Positions 19,721 to 28,273 of a stretch of 64,000 bases of DNA are shown here, piece by piece; position 1 is the stretch's first letter; each line of letters opens with the position of its first letter. The DNA is taken from positions 5,631,963 to 5,695,962 of the forward strand of contig NZ_AP018207.1 of assembly GCF_002367995.1 (NCBI RefSeq). Reading direction: 5' to 3'. The notes under the pieces are model-generated. The model did no database searches. It was not told the DNA's origin and saw nothing but the letters and a program-made list of their open reading frames with translations. A program made the position numbers and the translations under genes. The DNA is from Calothrix brevissima NIES-22 (GTDB lineage Bacteria > Cyanobacteriota > Cyanobacteriia > Cyanobacteriales > Nostocaceae).

Positions 19721-20674
19721 GTGACAGCTGGGATAAACTGGCAACAGAGGGTTGGTAATCAGAGAGACTGGATTTGGCGAGGTTGGCAAACCCGCTATAC
19801 TTATATCCGCTCTGCCCAAAATCAACAAAAGACTGTACCTTTAATTTTGTTGCATGGCTTTGGTGCTTCTATTGGTCATTGGCGACACAATTTAGAAGTA
19901 TTGGCAGAACACCACACCGTCTATGCTTTAGATATGCTGGGTTTTGGCGCTTCGGAAAAAGCCGCAGCGAACTACAGCGTAGAATTGTGGGTAGAACAGG
20001 TATATGACTTTTGGAAAGCTTTTATTCGTCAACCAGTCATATTAATTGGTAATTCTAATGGTTCACTCATATCTTTAACTGCTGCCGCCACTCATCCGGA
20101 TATGGTGCAAGGTATAGTTATGATGAGCTTGCCTGACCCTACATTAGAGCAAGAAGCAATTCCGGCTGCAATGCGACCGATTTTAATGCCAATTATCACG
20201 ACGATTAAAAAGATAGTCGCTTCCCCAATTGTACTAAAACCTGTGTTTAATTTTGTGCGTCAACCCAGTGTATTACGCCGTTGGGCTAGTCTCGCCTATG
20301 CCAATCCAGAGGCGATTACCGATGAATTAATAGATATTTTAGCCGGGCCGCCACAAGATAGAGGTTCTGCTCGTGCTTTTAGCGCCTTATTTAGAGCGGC
20401 TATGGGTGTAAACTTTAGCCCTAGTGTCAAGACTATGTTGCCAAATTTAACAATTCCCATGCTTTTGATTTGGGGACAAAAAGACCGATTTGTGCCGCCA
20501 ATACTTGCTAATCAATTTGCCAAATACAATGAGAAATTGCAAGTACTTAACTTAGAAAATGTGGGACATTGTCCCCATGATGAAAGTCCAGAGCAAGTAA
20601 ACCAGGCTATTTTAAATTGGATTAATCAATGCCTTGAAGATAGTCAAGAGCTTGTGACTTTGCCCAGTCAATAA
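19721..20674 (+). CDS. Alpha/beta-fold hydrolase
   Basis: This 317-residue hydrolase has the oxyanion segment LILLHGFGASIGHW (41-54), the nucleophile elbow GNSNGS with S112, an acid in GQKDRFVPP and the catalytic His in VGHCPHDESPEQV. The order and spacing are those of single-domain alpha/beta hydrolases, often found in plants and cyanobacteria as chlorophyll- or lipid-related esterases. The actual substrate is not visible. The start is GTG at 19721, supported by GGAGG five to six nt upstream. No signal peptide is seen, so it should be cytosolic. Confidence 0.85.
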   Translation: MTAGINWQQRVGNQRDWIWRGWQTRYTYIRSAQNQQKTVPLILLHGFGASIGHWRHNLEVLAEHHTVYALDMLGFGASEKAAANYSVELWVEQVYDFWKAFIRQPVILIGNSNGSLISLTAAATHPDMVQGIVMMSLPDPTLEQEAIPAAMRPILMPIITTIKKIVASPIVLKPVFNFVRQPSVLRRWASLAYANPEAITDELIDILAGPPQDRGSARAFSALFRAAMGVNFSPSVKTMLPNLTIPMLLIWGQKDRFVPPILANQFAKYNEKLQVLNLENVGHCPHDESPEQVNQAILNWINQCLEDSQELVTLPSQ

Positions 20675-20695
20675 ATTTGCTGTATTCAGAACTTT

Positions 20696-20796
20696 ATACC
20701 AATTCAAATAATCTTTGCGACACATCAAAATATTATCGAGGGCATGGCAGTGCCAGTGCCCCTACAATCTGTCGCATTCTTTTTTCCAATTGGTAT
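20696..20796. repeat. Palindromic repeat element with ATACCAATT ends
   Basis: About 101 bp bounded by ATACCAATT (left) and AATTGGTAT (right), with TGCGACA/TGTCGCA inside each end and a core GGGCATGGCAGTGCC palindrome. Its right half recurs in reverse orientation at 28274-28332. Confidence 0.65.
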
Positions 20797-20807
20797 TACT
20801 TTTGATG

Positions 20808-20928
20808 TTAGGGACTTCCAGAAAATAAAGTATCAAATTTCCGAGAGAAGATATTTTGATTTTCCCCCTGCTCCCTGCCCCTCTGGCTACACAGTGATAG
20901 TATATTTTTTTAGTTGGAAGTCCCTTAA
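20808..20928. repeat. Small MITE-like element with TTAGGGACTTCCA ends
   Basis: AGGGACTTCCA at 20810-20820 is mirrored exactly at 20915-20925, with TTA and TAA just outside, giving an element of about 120 bp. There is no reading frame inside. It lies between the alpha/beta hydrolase and the BON gene and its right end touches the BON gene stop region. Confidence 0.6.
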
Positions 20929-20932
20929 GCCA

Positions 20933-21319
20933 CTAGCCTATCGTTACTTGGTTTGTTTCCACACCTGTAGCACCATTAACTGAACGGGCGACAGAAACCA
21001 TGCGAGTGAGAATTTCTTGGCTGGGGACTTTACCTTTTAGTACTACAGTTCCGCCTGTTTGAGCAACCCACAGAGTATTAATATCATCCAGTTGAGCATC
21101 TTGGTCAAAAGCTAGTGCTACTCGTTTGGCTAAACCACTTTGATCGTATTCTCCGTTTAATCCTAGACGTTCTGGGGGAATAGATTGGGTAGCAGTAGAA
21201 CCAGCAGTAGTTTCCGGTGCAAAGGTTGCATTAGAACCTTGTGGTACAGCTTGGGGAGTGGGGTTTACTTCTGCGTTTTGTGGTTTTTCTAGTCCAAATA
21301 ATCTTTTGAGCCAACCCAT
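20933..21319 (-). CDS. BON-domain protein
   Basis: The 128 residues begin with a short amphipathic segment, MGWLKRLFGLEKPQ. A Thr/Pro/Ala-rich, probably disordered stretch follows (15-50), then one BON domain from about 60 to the end. The BON pattern of two strands around a Gly is visible in GGTVVLKGKVPSQEILTRMV and the closing VNGATGVETNQVTI. BON domains bind phospholipid or partner proteins and often sit in LysM/BON stress proteins. There is no signal peptide or LysM here. AGGAG lies upstream of the ATG. The function remains unassigned. Confidence 0.8.
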   Translation of the reverse strand: MGWLKRLFGLEKPQNAEVNPTPQAVPQGSNATFAPETTAGSTATQSIPPERLGLNGEYDQSGLAKRVALAFDQDAQLDDINTLWVAQTGGTVVLKGKVPSQEILTRMVSVARSVNGATGVETNQVTIG

Positions 21320-21596
21320 AAAATTTTGTCTCCTATCAGAGGTGCTTACAATCTGAGGATAAAATTCCTCGCAATTGTTGACATCTGCCAGTAAAAAGAT
21401 ATGTATTGTTAGGGGTTTATGCTTGTAGGATGATTTGTGGGCAATTTTAACTCCAGCTAAAAGTTTAATCAGTGCTGTCTTGAGTTTAAAATTAGAGATC
21501 AGAATTTATTTAGAAATTTAGTAGGCAGTACTTGTAGGGCGAGCATTAGCTAATGTTTTTGTTAGTAAAATGAAGCCTGAGCCTGTGTTGGCAAAC

Positions 21597-22118
21597 ATGA
21601 AACATACCCTTTCAGTTCTGGTAGAAGATGAGGCGGGTGTTCTGTCCCGCATTTCGAGTTTATTTGCCCGTCGCGGTTTTAATATAGAAAGCCTTGCTGT
21701 TGGCCCGGCTGAACAGGGAGGCGTTTCCCGAATCACGATGGTGGTACCTGGTGACGATCGCGTGATTGAACAGCTGACTAAACAATTATACAAGCTGGTC
21801 AATGTCCTGAAGGTGCAGGATATTACAGAAACTCCCTGCGTTGAACGAGAATTGATGCTTGTTAAGGTGAATGCTACTAGCAGCAACCGCTCAGAAGTGA
21901 TCGAATTATCTCAGATTTTTCGGGCGCGAGTGGTAGATGTGGCGGAAGATTCCCTGACGCTGGAGGTAGTGGGCGATCCTGGGAAATTGGTGGCGATTGT
22001 GCAGGTGCTACAGAAGTTTGGGCTGAGGGAAATAGCCCGCACTGGTAAAATTTCTCTAACCCGTGAATCGGGTGTGAATACTGAATTGCTGAAATCTTTG
22101 GAAGCAAAGGTGAGTTAG
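21597..22118 (+). CDS. ilvN: Acetolactate synthase small (regulatory) subunit
   Basis: The 173 residues form the regulatory subunit that stabilises the catalytic IlvB subunit and gives valine feedback in branched-chain amino acid synthesis. An N-terminal ACT domain (residues 2-75) reads [20 protein letters not shown] and [13 protein letters not shown]. The C-terminal ALS domain includes [11 protein letters not shown] and [20 protein letters not shown]. The ATG at 21597 gives the standard N-terminus. An in-frame ATG nine codons earlier would add residues not seen in the family. The catalytic subunit gene is not in the window. Confidence 0.95.
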   Translation: MKHTLSVLVEDEAGVLSRISSLFARRGFNIESLAVGPAEQGGVSRITMVVPGDDRVIEQLTKQLYKLVNVLKVQDITETPCVERELMLVKVNATSSNRSEVIELSQIFRARVVDVAEDSLTLEVVGDPGKLVAIVQVLQKFGLREIARTGKISLTRESGVNTELLKSLEAKVS

Positions 22119-22354
22119 CATCATCAAACAGATTGGCGATAGACGCAATCTTGTCATGAGTTTGTAATATCTACGTCAAAACCATGTGTGATATTGAATT
22201 TGGTATTTGGTTACAAAATGCTTTGATTTCGGTTAGAGGTGGGTTTGCCTACCTTTAACTGAATTTTTTCTTTTTTAGGGTTTAGCCAAGCTTTATAGTT
22301 GATTTTCTGCCAAAAACCAGATTGATATTGCTATTTTTGCTATGTGACAGCATT

Positions 22355-24616
22355 TCACTTGAGATAAATCAGCAAGTTTAATCCGGGGATGGTACGAGAA
22401 AGCGTCCATAATACTAAGGTGATATACAGTAAACCCAAGCTCCACTGATACCAGCCAAGTGTAGCAATGATGCTCGGTAAATGCTCATCTCGCATCCGAA
22501 TATCGTTAAAGCCTAACCGCACTAAGTTATTCAAGCTAAAGTCATAGTAGTTCAGCCAGTTCCAGCGCCGATCCCATAAAAGATGCATATAGCGATCGCG
22601 AAATGTCTGATTTCGAGGAATGACAGGTAAGCGTCCAATCAGTAATCGTAGCTGGCGAAAGGTACCATCTTCTGTGAAGTAAGAAACCTCTAATAAGTCG
22701 TGATAGCGCCCTTGCTGATACAGTCGCATTAGTAAAATTACTGGGACGGGGACAATAATCGTTAACAGACATCCTAGAGTTAGCCAAGGTTGTTCCGCAC
22801 TGCGAAAGATGGCTAATAAGCTGAAAAATTCTAAGCCTGTAAAACTAACTAATACAGAAATAGTTTCGTAATATGTAGGGATAATTGGTGTAGGACGCAA
22901 ACGACGATAGCGATCCACAAGCCAAAATATTAAGCCAAAAAAGGCGATCGCGACACCACCAACGCCAAAAGCGAGCCAAATATTAGTACCATAGCCACTC
23001 AGTAGCAGTAGTAAACTTAACGCTAACCAACTCCAAGCGAGGAGTAACCAACTACCTAATGATAGAGGTTCGCTGACAATCAAGCGATCGCGTACTTGGT
23101 TATAGGTATCTAAATCAATGTCTGCTAGAGTTAGTAATTCACTGCTGTTCCGGAATAATTTAACTTGACGGCGTTGAGCGATCGCTTCTGCTTGGTTGCC
23201 AGTAAAACCTAATCGCTTTAAACTAGCTAAAGGAGCCTTATTAATATTTGTAGACAGCAAACGGTGAGTTAACTCCCGCAGTCGCAATCGCTGTTTTGTA
23301 TACTCCAGTTGATTAGCATCAGCAATTTGCTGTTGCTGACGGAAATTTTGTCCTAAATTACGTAATACATTCTGATTTCCTTGCAAAGTCGGGACGCAAA
23401 ATCTCTTACCAATTTCACCAGAATTACCTAAAATCTTGGCTTGATTCGAGTTAAAACTCAAACCCGCCACAGTTAAAAAAGCATCTTGAGCAAAATTTGC
23501 ATCGCTAAAATCTGCCAAGTTGAGAATGCTAGCACCTTGCAAACTCACCGATTGATCGAATTGGGCTTCGCGAAAAATCACTGCTTGATCGAATGTCGCA
23601 TCTGTTAATAAAAGAAACTGATCGAAATTCGCTTTAGTAAACTGTGCTTGTCCGAAAAAATGCACATCAGAAAAATCAGTATTTCCCAACCATTGCACTG
23701 TATTAAATTTCGCTAACTGCTTAAAATTAGCTTGGGTAAAATTCGCAGCACCTACAAATACACTATGTTGAAATTCAGCAGTTTCTTGAAATTGAACTTG
23801 CTTAAAATTACCTTTATTAAAAAAAATACTTTCTTGAAAATTACTCAAATGTCGAAAAGTCGCACCATTAAAGCTGACATCACGACTGAATCGAGTTTCA
23901 TTCCAGTGTGTAGGCTGAGTAAAAATTGCACCTTGAGCATCTACAGATTGTAAAAAGAAGATATTAGGAAACCAAACTTCACCATTAAACCGAGTTTGGA
24001 TTAACGTTAAAGAACCGCGAAATACTGTAATTTCACTGGCTGCTGCTTGCGTCCCTAAAAGCGAACGGCAATCTTTAGAGTTAGGTAAACCAACAGCGAG
24101 AGATTGCAAACAAACTAGGCGTAAACTTTCTAGTTGTTCTTTTTCAGTTGGTGTAAAAATTGGCGCTATTTCTTGAGCATAAAGGGGAGTCCTTAAACCT
24201 AAATCGCTCCCCATAAAATCCCCTTGAATCAGAGAATAACTCAAGTCTAAACCTAAAGAATTGGCACGATTTTTTTGTAATTCTTTCCGTAGCAATTGGT
24301 AAAAATTATCGCGAAAGCCAGAATTTTCTGGACGTAAATCAATCACCATCTGCCGTAAATCTACGGTTAAATTACCTTCGCGGAGTATAGGTGTCTTTAA
24401 CCGTTCTTGTAATAACTCCAGAGTTAAAGGTGTACGCTGAATTGAAGTTTGAACTGCGGAAGCTGGTAAAGGAAATAAAAGTAGAACAATTAATAAAACG
24501 CAAAAGAACACAGAGTATACCGCAGAGGATCGCCGAGAAACCACTTTGCGATCCTCTGCGTACAACCTTTGCGATCCTTTGCGTTTCCCAAATAAATTAC
24601 TCAAACTGTTTTTCAA
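22355..24616 (-). CDS. Pentapeptide-repeat membrane protein with helix-hairpin-helix segment
   Basis: The protein has up to 753 residues. A signal peptide-like segment (VFFCVLLIVLLLFPLPASA, ~36-54) is followed by a lead-in region, then divergent pentapeptide repeats of the A-x-F type (about 195-370, e.g. ANFTQANFKQLAKFN). Next comes a ComEA-like helix-hairpin-helix (LKRLGFTGNQAEAIAQRR then LLTLADIDLDTYNQVRDRL, ~465-515) and finally four or five membrane spans. The first ~30 residues are read through a dispersed CGCAAAGG/GCAGAGG repeat. The TTG at 24616 abuts the stop of the upstream oxidoreductase gene, but a GTG about 24 codons in would give a cleaner signal peptide. I do not know its function. 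Confidence 0.7.
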   Translation of the reverse strand: MKNSLSNLFGKRKGSQRLYAEDRKVVSRRSSAVYSVFFCVLLIVLLLFPLPASAVQTSIQRTPLTLELLQERLKTPILREGNLTVDLRQMVIDLRPENSGFRDNFYQLLRKELQKNRANSLGLDLSYSLIQGDFMGSDLGLRTPLYAQEIAPIFTPTEKEQLESLRLVCLQSLAVGLPNSKDCRSLLGTQAAASEITVFRGSLTLIQTRFNGEVWFPNIFFLQSVDAQGAIFTQPTHWNETRFSRDVSFNGATFRHLSNFQESIFFNKGNFKQVQFQETAEFQHSVFVGAANFTQANFKQLAKFNTVQWLGNTDFSDVHFFGQAQFTKANFDQFLLLTDATFDQAVIFREAQFDQSVSLQGASILNLADFSDANFAQDAFLTVAGLSFNSNQAKILGNSGEIGKRFCVPTLQGNQNVLRNLGQNFRQQQQIADANQLEYTKQRLRLRELTHRLLSTNINKAPLASLKRLGFTGNQAEAIAQRRQVKLFRNSSELLTLADIDLDTYNQVRDRLIVSEPLSLGSWLLLAWSWLALSLLLLLSGYGTNIWLAFGVGGVAIAFFGLIFWLVDRYRRLRPTPIIPTYYETISVLVSFTGLEFFSLLAIFRSAEQPWLTLGCLLTIIVPVPVILLMRLYQQGRYHDLLEVSYFTEDGTFRQLRLLIGRLPVIPRNQTFRDRYMHLLWDRRWNWLNYYDFSLNNLVRLGFNDIRMRDEHLPSIIATLGWYQWSLGLLYITLVLWTLSRTIPGLNLLIYLK

Positions 24617-25624
24617 TCATTCATCGCCAATCAGCAGAACAATTTTACCTGTGATAGAACCACTTTCTAGTAATTGATGAGCTTTTGCTGCTTCTGCTAA
24701 AGGAAATTTGTGACTGACATGAATTTTTAACTTACCTTCATCAATCCAAGTTGCGCACTGTTGGAGAATTTCGGCGTGATGTTGCAGTCCTTCCACCATT
24801 CCTTGTAACATCGGTGTTAACATCAGTTCCAAACCGATGCGGAGGTTACGCATTCTCGCTGCTTTCCACACAGTATTGGCATCTGGTTCCAAAATTGTCA
24901 CAATATCGCCATATACTCGCACTGCAGGGAAGGTTTTGTGAAAAGTTTCGCCACCAATAGTATCAAAAGCTAAGTCTACACCTTCGCCACCAGTCCAATC
25001 TAAAGCGGCTTGTACAAAGTCAGTTTGTTGATAAAATATTATTTCGTCAGCACCTAGTTGTCTGACAAAGTTCGCCTTCTCTTGAGAACTGACAGTAGTG
25101 GCAACATTAGCACCTTTGAGTTTAGCTAATTGAATGGCAACATGGCCGACACCACCAGCACCAGCGTGAATTAATACGTTTTCTTTGGGTTCTAGTCTTC
25201 CCCGTTCATATAAAGCTTCCCAAGCAGTAATTAATACTAAAGGTGCGGCTGCAGCTTCCGCAAAAGATACGGAAGCTGGTTTATGTGCTACAAAGCGCTC
25301 ATCAACAATAGTATATTCCGCATAATTACCTTGGTGTGCGCCTAAACCACCATAGCAAAAATATATCGCATCGCCTGGACGAAAGCGCTGTACCCCAGCA
25401 CCAACAGCTTCTACAACACCTGCACCATCACATCCGAGAATGGCGGGCATTTGTTCGGGGTAGAATGTACCGCGTTGACGCAGTTTTGTATCGATAGGAT
25501 TTATACCAGCTGCTACCAAGCGTACTAAAAGTTCAGTATCTCCGACAGGAACAGCAGGGTTTGTCACTTGTTGTATTTGCAGCACGTCAGGGCTTCCGGC
25601 TGCTGTCATTAAGACTGCTTTCAT
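24617..25624 (-). CDS. Zinc-type alcohol dehydrogenase-like / quinone oxidoreductase (MDR family)
   Basis: The 335 residues form a medium-chain dehydrogenase/reductase of the quinone oxidoreductase class. It has an N-terminal GroES-like domain with AAGINPIDTKLRQRG and LGCDGAGVVEAVGAGV, then a Rossmann domain with the nucleotide loop HAGAGGVGHVAIQLAKLKGA. The Cys/His ligands of zinc-dependent alcohol dehydrogenases are absent, so it should be a zinc-free NADPH-dependent reductase of quinones or enones. The ATG at 25624 has GAGGAAAAA just upstream and is better than an earlier in-frame start. The stop directly abuts the start of the pentapeptide gene, so the two are probably coupled. Confidence 0.85.
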   Translation of the reverse strand: MKAVLMTAAGSPDVLQIQQVTNPAVPVGDTELLVRLVAAGINPIDTKLRQRGTFYPEQMPAILGCDGAGVVEAVGAGVQRFRPGDAIYFCYGGLGAHQGNYAEYTIVDERFVAHKPASVSFAEAAAAPLVLITAWEALYERGRLEPKENVLIHAGAGGVGHVAIQLAKLKGANVATTVSSQEKANFVRQLGADEIIFYQQTDFVQAALDWTGGEGVDLAFDTIGGETFHKTFPAVRVYGDIVTILEPDANTVWKAARMRNLRIGLELMLTPMLQGMVEGLQHHAEILQQCATWIDEGKLKIHVSHKFPLAEAAKAHQLLESGSITGKIVLLIGDE

Positions 25625-25731
25625 CACTTTTTCCTCATGGCTGAAGCTAGATGCACAATCAATTGCCACTTTAGCTTATCAGCATGAAGGATTCTCTAGT
25701 TAACAGAAAAAGAGCGATCGCTTTAAGGAAA

Positions 25732-25863
25732 ATACGGTTCAGTTAAGGATAAATGTAGGTTGGGTTGAACAAAGTGAAACCCAACAAAGCGCCGAAAATG
25801 TTGGGTTTCGTCCCTCAACCCAACCTACGCCAAATCTGTTTTTCGACGCTAACTGAACTGTAT
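25732..25863. repeat. MITE-like element with ATACRGTTCAGTTA terminal repeats
   Basis: A 14-bp inverted repeat with one mismatch (left 25732-25745, right 25850-25863) encloses a palindromic core made of GTAGGTTGGGTT, GAAACCCAACA, TGTTGGGTTTC and AACCCAACCTACG. There is no reading frame. It lies 5 nt beyond the stop of the next gene. A truncated relative is at 43461-43560 and a fragment at 9395-9427. Confidence 0.75.
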
Positions 25864-25868
25864 TGGCT

Positions 25869-26450
25869 TTAAGGATGGATCTGTGATTGAATTTGCTGTG
25901 TACTTTGTAATGGTGCATCTGGGTTGCGGGTAAGTGCAGTGACTGTAACGCCTAATGCAGACAGCGCCACGATACAAACCCCAGCTAGCCATCTCACTTG
26001 CTGACGTAAATAGTTAATTTCTTGGTTCATGCGATCTACTTCTAGCGGAGAATATGGGTTAGCTGGTGAAGTTTCTACAGCAATTTCTTGGGGTAAATTT
26101 GTGGGATCTTCAAAAGCAATTTTTGTTTCTAGCCAGTTAGTAATTAACTGCGGACAATTCTTTTGGAACCAATGCCATGCAATTACTCTGAATACGGGTT
26201 TAGACACTCTGGCAATTAATTTGATTGTCCGGTTTAAAGGACGAAATCGCAACCTGCGGTTAATTAAGTTAACTGAGCCAATATCATATAAACAATCAAT
26301 AATCAGCTTAATAGTTGCTTCTTCACTATTAGCTAAATTTTGTAATAAAAGGTTAACATCTTGCATTCTTTGAGCAGCAAGACGCTGATGGGCTAAGTTC
26401 TCTGGAGATATAACAGTTTGAGGTAGATGATTACTAGGAACTATGGTCAT
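25869..26450 (-). CDS. Conserved-looking hypothetical protein, C-terminal membrane span
   Basis: I do not recognise this 193-residue protein. It has helical N-terminal segments (NLAHQRLAAQRMQDVNLLLQ), a basic middle (NRRLRFRPLNRTIKLIARVS), an acidic stretch with YSPLEVDRMNQEINYLRQQV that could be a short coiled coil, and one hydrophobic span near 155-175 (WLAGVCIVALSALGVTVTAL). The tail is polar. The likely topology is cytosolic N-terminus with a tail anchor. It stands alone with a long gap upstream. Confidence 0.65.
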   Translation of the reverse strand: MTIVPSNHLPQTVISPENLAHQRLAAQRMQDVNLLLQNLANSEEATIKLIIDCLYDIGSVNLINRRLRFRPLNRTIKLIARVSKPVFRVIAWHWFQKNCPQLITNWLETKIAFEDPTNLPQEIAVETSPANPYSPLEVDRMNQEINYLRQQVRWLAGVCIVALSALGVTVTALTRNPDAPLQSTQQIQSQIHP

Positions 26451-27439
26451 ACTGGTATATTAAAATTCTCAAATCTTAAAGGTGAGGGTTTTAAAAGAGC
26501 AATTTTGACCGCAAGAACTAAAAATGTATAACTTAATTTTTCGCGATCTATATCTGTAAGAAGATGTAACTTAATAACTTTTAAAATTATTTGAAAGAAG
26601 ATAAATTCATATATCAGTAAAAACCTTATTAAAGATGGATTTATAGCTTAATTTTATTTATAAGAATAAAAACTAACGACAACAAAGTTCATCAATGGCA
26701 ATTAATTACTTTATATATAAGTTTCAAGCACTGTAAACAGTTATATGAACAACTGTACTGCTATCACTGATAAATATTCAAGATGCGGCAGAAAAGATAT
26801 ATCTAACGGTAAGAAAATCTGGTATTGATGACAGGCTAATACTTTGGATAGAAAGAGTTTTAATCCTATGGTAGACGTTTATCAAAAAAGCAAAAGTTAT
26901 TCTTAGTCAAAGTTACCTCGACGTATAGCAAACCGTCGTGGGGGTTTTTACGAGGTTAAAGAATTACTGTATCTATAAAGCTGATGCAATCGGGAGCATC
27001 CCAAATGTGCAAAAACGCCCTCACCCTATAAGGGTGGGGCTAGAAATACGAAGCCTGCCTTCGCAGGCTAAAAGTTTGATAGCCTGCCAAGGCAGGCTTT
27101 GTTGGTATAGCAATACCCTTCTAGGGTATTGCGTCAAAATTGGGATGCTCCAATGCAATCAGCATTCGCCAAGCTCATACTCAAAACACAAATTTTTCAG
27201 AAGATGAAGATAATGATGAATCTAGCGAGAATCTTCATGTTGTTTAAATATCGCTGAAAACTGCTGAGGTTTTTTCTTAATCCCATATATTTCAATGTTT
27301 TCCGACTTTTGCCACAATCGGGCAGGGTATTAATGTGTGGTGCTTACCAAGACTGAGTGTAGTAACAGATTGAGTCGTTAACGGCGTTGTTGGCAATCTA
27401 TTAACCACAAAAATCTAGAGCCTATAAGGAAAAATAATC
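26451..27439. other. Gene-free stretch of about 990 nt holding a MITE
   Basis: The left half is A+T-rich with no feature I can name. The MITE-like element at 26993-27151 occupies the middle. The last ~280 nt before the repeat-protein gene presumably carry its promoter, and AAGGAAAA lies 8 nt before that gene's ATG. Confidence 0.5.
26993..27151. mobile_element. MITE-like element of 159 bp with four internal hairpins
   Basis: A 12-bp perfect terminal inverted repeat (GGAGCATCCCAA) is flanked by a 10-nt direct repeat, eight of ten bases identical (GATGCAATCG and AATGCAATCA). Inside are four successive palindromes: CACCCTATAAGGGTG, GCCTGCCTTCGCAGGC, GCCTGCCAAGGCAGGC and AATACCCTTCTAGGGTATT. There is no coding capacity. 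Confidence 0.75.
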
Positions 27440-28210
27440 ATGAAGCCTTTGAATTTATCCAAATTTGTTTTGGCTGGTATCTTTGCTCTCAGTTTTGTTG
27501 CTGTACCCTTATCTATATCAGTTTCTGCTCAATCCGGTTCTTCTGGTGGTAGTGGTTCCTCTGGTGGCAGTACTGGTGGTACAGGCACTACAGGCACTGG
27601 CACTACAGGCACTGGTACAACTGGCACTGGTACTAGTGGCACAGGAACTACAGGTACAGGCACTACAGGCACTGGTACAACTGGCACTGGTACTAGTGGC
27701 ACAGGAACTACAGGTACAGGCACTACAGATACAGGTACTACAGATTTCGGCGGAACTGGTACAACAGGTACAGGCAGTGGCGGTACAACTGGTACGGGCA
27801 CTAGTGGCACAGGTTCTACAGGTATTGGCGGTAGTGGTAGCACAGGTACTGGTACTACGGGTACAGGTTCTACAGGTACTGGTGGTACTACGGGTACAGG
27901 TTCTACAGGTACTGGTACTACAGATTTTGGTGGTACAGGTACAGGTACTAGTGGCACAGGCACTACAGGTACTGACTCGACAGGTACGGGTACTAGTGGT
28001 ACAGGCACTACAGGTACTGACTCGACAGGTACGACTACAGGGAACCCTTCGTTGCGAGGAACCAGTGATGTCAGAAGCGATCGCGGTACTGATTGGGGTT
28101 GGCTAGGATTGCTGGGTTTAGCAGGTTTGGCAGGTTTAGCACGTAATCGCAAAACTCCTCGCGCTTATCAAGATCCTAATCAAGTCACGGGTTCAGGCTC
28201 AAGATATTAA
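27440..28210 (+). CDS. Secreted Gly/Thr repeat protein with WGxxGxxG C-terminal motif
   Basis: This 256-residue protein starts with a signal peptide of about 31 residues (FVLAGIFALSFVAVPLSISV). A low-complexity body of GTGTTGTGTSGTG-type repeats runs from about 33 to 205, followed by a tail with DWGWLGLLGLAGLAGLARNR and a basic end. The tail is the WGxxGxxG motif of a cyanobacterial family of short secreted or membrane-associated proteins with an extremely variable repeat part. The DNA itself is tandemly duplicated: 27601-27660 and 27661-27720 are identical, and a 45-bp unit repeats at 27944-28033. A surface or matrix role is possible but not shown. Confidence 0.8.
   Translation: MKPLNLSKFVLAGIFALSFVAVPLSISVSAQSGSSGGSGSSGGSTGGTGTTGTGTTGTGTTGTGTSGTGTTGTGTTGTGTTGTGTSGTGTTGTGTTDTGTTDFGGTGTTGTGSGGTTGTGTSGTGSTGIGGSGSTGTGTTGTGSTGTGGTTGTGSTGTGTTDFGGTGTGTSGTGTTGTDSTGTGTSGTGTTGTDSTGTTTGNPSLRGTSDVRSDRGTDWGWLGLLGLAGLAGLARNRKTPRAYQDPNQVTGSGSRY
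27601..27720 (+). repeat. Exact 60-bp tandem duplication inside the repeat protein gene
   Basis: Two identical 60-bp copies encode 20 residues each, so the duplication keeps the frame. Identity at every third base implies a recent event. Confidence 0.9.
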
Positions 28211-28224
28211 GCTGTAATTAGTCA

Positions 28225-28260
28225 TTAGAGACGCGATAACCCTTGTCTGTACAATTGTCA
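28225..28260 (-). repeat. Dispersed 3'-end repeat (GACAATTGTACAGAC..CGCGTCTCTAA), copy 1
   Basis: One of four copies, here inverted and 15 nt after a stop codon. Others are at 48419-48454, 59574-59609 and 61888-61922. Confidence 0.75.
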
Positions 28261-28273
28261 TTTGTCATTGGTT

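Noticed and set aside
26938-27207. 89-codon frame crossing the MITE
   Set aside because: It translates the palindromes of the element and has no ribosome-binding site.
27465-28152. Long overlapping open frames in other frames and on the minus strand of the Gly/Thr repeat gene
   Set aside because: The periodic DNA keeps all frames open. The products are low complexity, and only the 27440 frame has a signal peptide, a ribosome-binding site and the WGxxGxxG tail.
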